Assembly: GCA_046481785.1 (NCBI GenBank)
Contig: JAWOJF010000199.1
Coordinates: forward strand, 1-20,394
Length of the DNA stretch: 20,394 nucleotides
From: JAWOJF01 sp046481785
GTDB taxonomy: Bacteria > Bacteroidota > Ignavibacteria > Ignavibacteriales > Ignavibacteriaceae
Reading direction: 5' to 3'
Under the pieces are notes generated by a model. The model saw only the letters and a list, made by a program, of their open reading frames with translations. It was not told where the DNA came from and ran no database searches. Numbering within the stretch: the first letter of the stretch is position 1; the number at the start of each line of letters is the position of its first letter. Of the stretch, positions 14,903-20,394 are shown one piece after another. Both the position numbers and the translations under genes were made by a program.

Positions 14903-15583
14903 TTAGTCAATTATTTCATATTTAACACGTACAGTTCGTATTATCTGAACTTTGCCTGATATACTTCCGCCAAACTCAGCAGATTTATCCATTGCCATTG
15001 AATTTAAAGCTACTGGTCTGAAACCCTGATTCTCCTCTTCAATAACCAGTACTTTACCCGGCTTCACTCCAATAGATTTACACATATAATCAACTTTTTC
15101 AGCGGCAGCTTTAAGTGCCTTTTCATAAGCTTCCCTGTTATGTTTTTCATATCCTGACAAACTGAAGCTTGAATTTACAGTTTCAATAACCTCGTCCCCG
15201 GAAAGCTCACCAAAAAGCGGATAATACTTTGACAAATCCTTAAGAGTGAATGAAACATTAACGCTGGCAAAAAATCCGGTTTGTATCCTTGAGTTGTTAC
15301 GGTACTCATAATTTTTTCCGAGCATGGCAGGTTCAACCAGTACATCATCCTTATTAATATTAAAATTGCTCAAAGTATTAACAATTCTTTTAACAGAATT
15401 ATCAACTACCTGTTTACTTTCTTCAATTGATTTCTGCACAGTTCTAAACTGGATAACAAACTCAGCCTGATCGGCAGTAATACTTATTTCAGAAGTGCCA
15501 TTTACATAAATATATCTTTGTGATTCATTTGCCTGAGCGAACAAAACGCTTGTCATTATAAACAGGATAAGAAAATATTTCAT
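14903..15583 (-). CDS. SIMPL / DUF541 domain exported protein
   Basis: A 226-residue periplasmic or outer-membrane-associated protein of the SIMPL (DUF541, also called BP26/OMP28) family. It has a signal peptide (MKYFLILFIMTSVLFAQA). The family pattern is clear: YIYVNGTSEISITADQAEF at the start of the mature part, the V..LS.F.I...D... segment (INTL-type helix, NFNINKDDV), a central YEYRNNSRIQTGFFASVNVSFTLKDLSKY, and the helix EAYEKALKAAAEKVDYMCKSIGVKPGKVLVIEEE. The length fits the family. GGGAG precedes the start on the minus strand. The molecular role of SIMPL proteins is poorly defined; channel-like oligomers and envelope stress protection have been proposed. Confidence 0.88.
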   Translation of the reverse strand: MKYFLILFIMTSVLFAQANESQRYIYVNGTSEISITADQAEFVIQFRTVQKSIEESKQVVDNSVKRIVNTLSNFNINKDDVLVEPAMLGKNYEYRNNSRIQTGFFASVNVSFTLKDLSKYYPLFGELSGDEVIETVNSSFSLSGYEKHNREAYEKALKAAAEKVDYMCKSIGVKPGKVLVIEEENQGFRPVALNSMAMDKSAEFGGSISGKVQIIRTVRVKYEIID

Positions 15584-15785
15584 TATATCTCCCGGTGGTT
15601 TTGTGTATAAAATATTTAGGGACTGCTTCTTTTATAGAAAAGAGTGAAGAAATGTTCCAGTATTAAATTAATGTTAAATCAAATTTACACCGGTAATATG
15701 GAAAAATAAAAGAGAAATAATATGGGATATTATTTTAGCGGTAAATTTCTTTTATTTTCCAAAACAGATAAATCAAAAATAAATA

Positions 15786-16157
15786 TCAACGGATTTTAAA
15801 AATAAAGGGTATTGTTAATTTAACCTTTACCGGCTGTCCTGATAATTTCCCCTGTGTAAATTTTGCTTTTTTAACAACATCCGCAGCAGCCTCATCGCAC
15901 CCAACGCCTATACCTTTTACAACTTTAACATCATCAACACCTCCCTTTTCATTTATATATGCAAGAACATAGACCTTCCCTTCAATGTTATTTTTCCTTG
16001 CAAGATCGGGATAAACAACCTTTTTATACAACCCTTCATAACCATCAATTGGTTGGGGCATTTCATCAGCAACAGGTTTATATGGATCTTCCTGGGAAAA
16101 CAAAAGTGTGGAGAAAAGGAAAGAAACTAAAAGGAATAATAATTGACGTCTATTCAT
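15786..16157 (-). CDS. Small exported TonB C-terminal-domain protein
   Basis: A 123-residue protein consisting of a signal peptide (MNRRQLLFLLVSFLFSTLLFSQ) and little else than a TonB C-terminal domain at about residues 45-123: YPDLARKNNIEGKVYVLAYINEKGG continuing to the C-terminal PFIFKI strand. Classical TonB has an N-terminal membrane anchor and a long Pro-rich spacer reaching ExbB/ExbD. Here the spacer is only about 20 residues and the hydrophobic segment looks cleavable (FSQ). It is therefore unlikely to transmit energy in the usual way and may be a periplasmic protein using the fold for binding. If the N-terminal segment is not cleaved, it would be a short anchored TonB. The ribosome binding site is weak (GGGTGC). 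Confidence 0.8.
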   Translation of the reverse strand: MNRRQLLFLLVSFLFSTLLFSQEDPYKPVADEMPQPIDGYEGLYKKVVYPDLARKNNIEGKVYVLAYINEKGGVDDVKVVKGIGVGCDEAAADVVKKAKFTQGKLSGQPVKVKLTIPFIFKIR

Positions 16158-16344
16158 AGTTGCACCCGTTATGTATTTAACTTAAAAGTAACTGATTGTT
16201 ACTTCACCCCTGAACTAATATGCCGGAGCATATCACTTCCTTCATAATCGAATAGTTTTACGGAATATTTACCTCTGAGGGGTAGGAATTACCTAAATGC
16301 ATCCATTTTTGTATTTTTAAACTTTAACTTTCATTAATTTCTTT

Positions 16345-17094
16345 ATGACTATGAACAGCAGCAGTTGGAAAGAGACATTTCACATTCATTCTAATGAAAC
16401 AGATATGAATGGAAATGCACATCCTCATGCCCTATTTAATTATATGCTGGATAGCGCATCATCTCATGTAATTGATTCACAATTCAGCTATGAGGCTTTG
16501 CTTGGTGAAGGCAGGTTATGGGTATTATCCAGGTTCTTTGTGGTTTATCATAAAATTCCAAAATGGAAAGATGAAGTGATTGTTGAAACCTGGGGGAAAG
16601 GTATTGACAAACTTTTTGGACTAAGAGATTTTACAATAACTTCATTAAAAGGAGAAAAATATGCTGCAGCAACATCTGCCTGGCTTCTTATAGACAGGAA
16701 ATCCTCACGCCCGCAAAGATTAGATACATTGAGAGAGAATTTCCCTTTTCTATTAAATAGAAATGAACTTGATGTGAAGCTGGAAAAATTACCTCCAATA
16801 TCGCCGGGAAACAAAAAATCTCAATACCTGGTGCATTTCACAGATATTGATATAAACAAACATGTAAGCTCATCAAAATATATGCAATGGATAATAAACA
16901 GCTTTCCACATGAAATTTTGAAAGAAAATATGCTGAGTTCTTTTGAAATAAACTATCTTGCTGAAGCAATGATAGATGAAAAGGTTTCTGTATTCACGGA
17001 GAAATCCGGAGAGTATTACCTTTGTGAAATAAACCGTGATAGTGATAATACAGTTATTTGCAGGGCAAAATTAAAATGGAATAATCCGGGATAA
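16345..17094 (+). CDS. Acyl-ACP thioesterase (FatA/FatB-like, double hot-dog)
   Basis: A cytoplasmic 249-residue enzyme that releases fatty acids from acyl carrier protein. The N-terminal hot-dog half holds NETDMNGNAHPHALFNYM and RLWVLSRFFVVYHKIP. The C-terminal half holds HFTDIDINKHVSSSKYMQWI. Asp169, Asn171, His173 and Glu207 reproduce the D-x-N-x-H plus downstream Glu network of plant FatB (Asp281, Asn283, His285, Glu319) with identical spacing. Length fits bacterial members without the transit peptide. ATG codons at 16345 and 16351 are both possible starts, with no Shine-Dalgarno at either. The gene is alone on its strand and convergent with araA, 83 bp apart. It could supply free fatty acids or tune chain length. 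Confidence 0.9.
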   Translation: MTMNSSSWKETFHIHSNETDMNGNAHPHALFNYMLDSASSHVIDSQFSYEALLGEGRLWVLSRFFVVYHKIPKWKDEVIVETWGKGIDKLFGLRDFTITSLKGEKYAAATSAWLLIDRKSSRPQRLDTLRENFPFLLNRNELDVKLEKLPPISPGNKKSQYLVHFTDIDINKHVSSSKYMQWIINSFPHEILKENMLSSFEINYLAEAMIDEKVSVFTEKSGEYYLCEINRDSDNTVICRAKLKWNNPG

Positions 17095-17177
17095 TTTATG
17101 AAACACCTGGCCCTATACAGCAGCGGCAAATATAAGCAGGCCTTCCTTTTCAAATAATAATACTAACCCGGTTTTAA

Positions 17178-18677
17178 TTATTTAGAAAAATAAGATTCAT
17201 TCCATCTAAGCTCATTTTTAAACTGCAATATTTCTGTTGACTGGTTTATTAATAAATACTCTATCCCCATCATTTCAGAAAAATCTTCAATGTATTCTGC
17301 AGTTAATGCCTGGCTGAAGCCTGTATGATGTGCACCGCCGGCAAGTATCCATGCATGGGCAGCAGTTTCAAGATCAGGTTTTGGTATCCATAAAACTCTT
17401 GCAACAGGTAATTTTGGTAACGGAGCTTCCGGTGCTACAGCGGTTACTTCATTCACAATCATACGAAATCTGTCCCCGGTATCAATAATAGAAGCATTAA
17501 TCGCGGGACCGGAGGGCACATTAAAAACCAGCCGCGGCGGATCTGCCTTGCCCCCAATGGAAAGAGGATGTATTTCAAGATCAGGTTTGTTTTCCGCAAT
17601 TGATTCGCAAACTTCAAGCATATGAGCACCAAGCACCTTCATACCCCCCTTAGCAGGATTGAAATGATAAGTATAATCCTCCATAAAGGAAGTACCGCCG
17701 TTCAATCCATTCGCCATAACCTTCATAGAACGGAGCAGTGCAGCAGTTTTCCAGTCACCCTCTGCACCAAAACCATAACCATCAGCCATTAATCTTTGAA
17801 CTGAAAGCCCGGGAAGCTGGGTAAGCCCGTGCAAATCCTCAAATGTAGTTGTGAAACCTATAAAATTTCCTTCTTCAAGAAACCTTCTTAAGCCTAACTC
17901 AATTTTTGCTGCATCTTTTAAAGATTGATGCTTTTCTCCCCCCTTTCTTAATGACTTCGCCACGTTGTACTTGTCCTCATATTCAGTAATAAGCCGGTCT
18001 GTTTCCGAATCAGCGGCTTCATTTACATACTTAACAAGATCACCAACCCCATAGCCATTAACCGAATAACCAAAGCGCATTTGTGCTTCAACCTTGTCAC
18101 CTTCAGTTACAGCAACGTCCCTCATATTATCACCAAAGCGGGCAATTCTCGCCCCCTGGATATCCAGCCTGGCACATGCAGCTCTTGTCCAGACTGCCAG
18201 CTTTTCAACCACAGAGTCTTCCTGCCAATAGCCAACAATAACTTTACGCGGTTTATTCATCCTTGAACATATAAACCCAAATTCTCTGTCTCCATGAGCA
18301 GACTGATTCAGGTTCATAAAATTCATATCAATAGAATCCCATGGTATGTCACGGTTAAACTGAGTATGGAGATGAGCAAAAGGTTTCTGCAATATTTTTA
18401 ATCCTGCAATCCACATTTTTGCAGGAGAAAAAGTATGCATCCACATTATCAGTCCTGCGCAGTTTGATGCATTGTTAGCTTCAAGACATAAATTATAGAT
18501 TGCATCAGGTGTTGTTAGTACAGGTTTGAATATAATTTTAACAGGTATCTTGTTTGAACCTGAAAGGTATTTAACTATTTCCTGAGAGTGTTCGCTAACT
18601 TTTGTAAGGGTATCCGGACCATACAGATGCTGGCTCCCGGTAATAAACCAAAGTTCAATATTTTTAAGTGATTTCAT
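17178..18677 (-). CDS. araA: L-arabinose isomerase
   Basis: This cytoplasmic metal-dependent enzyme converts L-arabinose to L-ribulose, the first step of bacterial arabinose catabolism. The 499 residues match the family length of about 500. Conserved segments run the whole length: ELWFITGSQHLYG near the start, MWMHTFSPAKMWI (79-90), HTQFNRDIPWDSIDMNFMNL, LHGLTQLPGLSVQRLMADGYGFGAEGDWKTAALLR, GGTSFMEDYTYHF, LGAHMLEVCES, and GGAHHTGFS near the end. The Mn2+ ligands are present as Glu306, Glu333, His352 and His450/451. No Shine-Dalgarno precedes the ATG, as is common in this phylum. The kinase (araB) and epimerase (araD) are not in this window. The divergent TonB-dependent receptor may import an arabinose-containing glycan. 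Confidence 0.97.
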   Translation of the reverse strand: MKSLKNIELWFITGSQHLYGPDTLTKVSEHSQEIVKYLSGSNKIPVKIIFKPVLTTPDAIYNLCLEANNASNCAGLIMWMHTFSPAKMWIAGLKILQKPFAHLHTQFNRDIPWDSIDMNFMNLNQSAHGDREFGFICSRMNKPRKVIVGYWQEDSVVEKLAVWTRAACARLDIQGARIARFGDNMRDVAVTEGDKVEAQMRFGYSVNGYGVGDLVKYVNEAADSETDRLITEYEDKYNVAKSLRKGGEKHQSLKDAAKIELGLRRFLEEGNFIGFTTTFEDLHGLTQLPGLSVQRLMADGYGFGAEGDWKTAALLRSMKVMANGLNGGTSFMEDYTYHFNPAKGGMKVLGAHMLEVCESIAENKPDLEIHPLSIGGKADPPRLVFNVPSGPAINASIIDTGDRFRMIVNEVTAVAPEAPLPKLPVARVLWIPKPDLETAAHAWILAGGAHHTGFSQALTAEYIEDFSEMMGIEYLLINQSTEILQFKNELRWNESYFSK

Positions 18678-19123
18678 TATTGAATTATACCATTATTAAT
18701 AGTTTTTAATTTTTATTTTTAAATACAATTACTATATTATTAATTACTAATACCTAATCTGACCGGTTAAAATAGCAATATTTTACTGAAATTATGAAGC
18801 CTAAATAATTATTGCGTAATTAGGTTAATTGATGTACCAACTTTGGATGGTATTTTAAAAGGATAATAATTAGGTTTGATAATAAGTTGTTGCATTACTC
18901 AAAAAATATGATTAACTTTTTTTGAAACGGTTTTAAACATTAAAAACCTGTTCAATAAAAACCAGCTATTTTCTAAAAAAAAGGAGGATAAATGATATAA
19001 AAAGTCTACAGGCTATACAATGCGAGGGACTACTTGGGGTACATAACTGGAGGCTATAACTAAAGATTTTGATTCAGTTTATATCGATTCACACAATATC
19101 AAAAAAAATTTAGGAAAAAGTTT
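18678..19123. promoter_or_regulatory. Divergent araA / receptor control region with long leader
   Basis: A 446-bp AT-rich spacer without a normal gene. It contains an exact direct repeat TAATTAGGTT at 18817-18826 and 18867-18876 (50 bp apart) with an inverted partial copy ACCTAAT at 18752-18758. TAGGTTTG at 18871-18878 fits the Bacteroidota -7 word TAnnTTTG for the plus strand, with TTTG at 18842-18845 somewhat far upstream. TGAAACGGTTTTA at 18923-18935 is a near-palindrome of LacI-family operator type. After that comes a leader with two GGAGG sites (18983-18987, 19049-19053) and the repeat AGGCTATA (19010-19017, 19051-19058). If transcription starts near 18885, the receptor mRNA has a leader of about 240 bases. 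Confidence 0.5.
18981..19000 (+). other. Two-codon mini-ORF (ATG ATA TAA) behind an ideal ribosome binding site
   Basis: AAGGAGG at 18981-18987, among the best Shine-Dalgarno matches in the window, is followed after 4 bases by ATG (18992), ATA and TAA. The encoded product is only Met-Ile. A second short frame, ATG at 19020 to TAA at 19046, would encode MRGTTWGT but has a poor ribosome binding site. Minimal start-stop ORFs in leaders are known in other bacteria to trap ribosomes or protect RNA; whether this one does so is unknown. Confidence 0.4.
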
Positions 19124-20394
19124 ATGAGTATATCCAAAAAGTTACTGCTGTTCGTCTTTCTATTTATTGGTTGCTCAGTTTCATTAGCTCAGGGGAACGG
19201 AAGAATTCAGGGTTCAGTTTCTGATTCGCTTTCCGGAAGCAGTTTATTCGGAGCAAACGTTTGGCTTCAGGGAACCACACTCGGAGCCGCTTCAGATTTA
19301 GATGGTAATTATATAATTACTAAAGTTCCTGAAGGTACTTACACTCTTGTTGCCCGGTATATAGGATACCAGCAAAAAGAAATACCTGTGGAAGTAAAAG
19401 CAGGAGCAACCACTACACTTAACATATCCCTTATGAACGAAGTACTTGAGGGAGAAACTGTTGTTATTACAGGTCAGGCTGCCGGACAATTAGGAGCAAT
19501 CAACCAGCAGCTCTCATCAAATACTATTAAAAGTATCGTTTCTTCAGAAAGAATCCGTGAATTACCCGATCAAAGTGCAGCGGCTGCATTAAGCCGTTTA
19601 CCCGGCCTTTCTTTAATGAATGGCGATCAGGTGGTTATCAGAGGTATCCAGGCAAAGAATAATCTTGTCCTGGTAAATGGCATTCAGCTTCCTTCAACTG
19701 ATGTAAACACGCGCGCTATCAATTTGGGTTTTATCTCAGCAAGCATGCTCTCAGGTATTGAGGTTGTTAAAGTTATTACACCCGATATGGATGCAAATGC
19801 TATTGGCGGTGTTGTTAACTTAAGGCTGCGTGAAGCTCCATCAGGCTTTCACCTTGATGTACTTACCCAGGGAAGTTTAAATCACCAGGACAGAACCTGG
19901 GATAATTACAGGTTATGGGCAAGTGCCAGTAACAGATTCCTTGATGATAAATTTGGTGTTTTTATTCAGGCAAATGCAGATAGATCTAATGCGGGTGATG
20001 ACCGGACTACGGCTGCTTATGACAATACTGATTTATCACAACCCTATGGTCAATCGCCTTACCGCATGACCACTTTTACATTTAACGATCAGGAAAATAT
20101 AGTTTCAACATTCGGCGGTAGTCTGATATTGGATTATAAACTTCCGCATGGCAAAATTTTACTGCAAAATACTATATCCAAAGGTATAAATGATAATGCT
20201 TCACATAATACACAGTATGATTTTGGCACCAACCGGATTATATATGCATTAAACAGGGATAAGTATGACAGGATGTTAATTGCTAACGCACTGCAAACCG
20301 AATATAATTTCGGCGACATAAAAGGAGAACTAACTTTATCCTATTCATACAGCGATCGGAATACCGATGTAAGATATGCTGACCCGGGAGATAA
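19124..20394 (+). CDS. TonB-dependent receptor, 3' truncated by window edge
   Basis: An outer-membrane TonB-dependent transporter. The frame from ATG 19124 (AGGA about 9 bases before) stays open to the last base, giving 423 residues with no stop, so the gene continues beyond the window. Order: signal peptide to about residue 23 (MSISKKLLLFVFLFIGCSVS then LAQ), a carboxypeptidase-regulatory-like beta-sandwich at 26-104 (GRIQGSVSD, GANVWLQG, PEGTYTLVARYIGYQ), then the plug at about 130-235 with RELPDQSAAAALSRLPGLS, VVIRGI, LVLVNGIQLPS and TPDMDANAIGGVVNLRL, then barrel strands. The plug words fit the TonB-Xanth-Caul subfamily, often linked to glycan uptake. Divergent placement from araA makes an arabinose-containing glycan a reasonable but unproven substrate. 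Confidence 0.93.
   Translation, partial: MSISKKLLLFVFLFIGCSVSLAQGNGRIQGSVSDSLSGSSLFGANVWLQGTTLGAASDLDGNYIITKVPEGTYTLVARYIGYQQKEIPVEVKAGATTTLNISLMNEVLEGETVVITGQAAGQLGAINQQLSSNTIKSIVSSERIRELPDQSAAAALSRLPGLSLMNGDQVVIRGIQAKNNLVLVNGIQLPSTDVNTRAINLGFISASMLSGIEVVKVITPDMDANAIGGVVNLRLREAPSGFHLDVLTQGSLNHQDRTWDNYRLWASASNRFLDDKFGVFIQANADRSNAGDDRTTAAYDNTDLSQPYGQSPYRMTTFTFNDQENIVSTFGGSLILDYKLPHGKILLQNTISKGINDNASHNTQYDFGTNRIIYALNRDKYDRMLIANALQTEYNFGDIKGELTLSYSYSDRNTDVRYADPGD

Noticed and set aside
1..20394. CRISPR array, prophage, toxin-antitoxin or defence island
   Set aside because: No regularly spaced repeats, integrase, structural phage genes or recognisable defence domains were seen on either strand.

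Overview
The window looks like a piece of chromosome from an AT-rich, Gram-negative bacterium of the Bacteroidota/Ignavibacteriota (FCB) side of the tree. This is inference from several signs: a TonB-dependent receptor with an N-terminal carboxypeptidase-regulatory-like domain, many SPI and lipoprotein signal peptides, a stand-alone TonB C-terminal-domain protein, several starts without a Shine-Dalgarno sequence, and TAnnTTTG-type promoter words. There is no phage, plasmid, CRISPR or transposase gene. The only mobile-looking DNA is two small non-coding inverted-repeat elements.

Region 1 (1-5931, + strand) is a tight five-gene run: a sodium:solute symporter cut by the window edge, an acyl-CoA synthetase/AMP-dependent ligase overlapping it, a small lipoprotein, an outer-membrane beta-barrel protein and a lipoprotein alpha/beta hydrolase. 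Together they could form a pathway in which an ester or lipid is admitted, hydrolysed at the envelope, its acid imported and then activated to a CoA thioester. The substrate is unknown.

Region 2 (5932-10849) opens with a 279-bp terminal-inverted-repeat element. It continues with a leaderless paralogue of the hydrolase, a DUF418 membrane protein, and two tandem paralogous class A beta-lactamase-fold serine hydrolases, one with an ordinary signal peptide and one a lipoprotein. Both carry SDS where classical enzymes have SDN.

Region 3 (10976-13773) has a tRNA-Leu(CAA), an exported AroQ-type chorismate mutase with its active-site residues at the spacing of the E. coli enzyme, a convergent soluble di-iron acyl-ACP desaturase, and a secreted TPR-like protein.

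Region 4 (13774-17094) has a palindrome-rich intergenic element that includes a strong terminator, then three minus-strand exported proteins (metallo-beta-lactamase-fold hydrolase, SIMPL/DUF541 protein, TonB C-terminal-domain protein), and a plus-strand FatA/FatB-like acyl-ACP thioesterase. With the desaturase, this gives two enzymes acting on acyl-ACP within about 5 kb.

Region 5 (17178-20394) has L-arabinose isomerase (araA, minus) divergent from a large TonB-dependent receptor (plus) that runs off the window end without a stop. The 446-bp divergent spacer holds an exact 10-bp direct repeat at 50-bp spacing and a long leader with a two-codon mini-ORF behind an ideal ribosome binding site. 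Nothing here is clearly a new defence or mobile system. The strongest leads are the region 1 cassette, the SDS-motif serine hydrolase pair, the exported chorismate mutase and the leader before the receptor gene.
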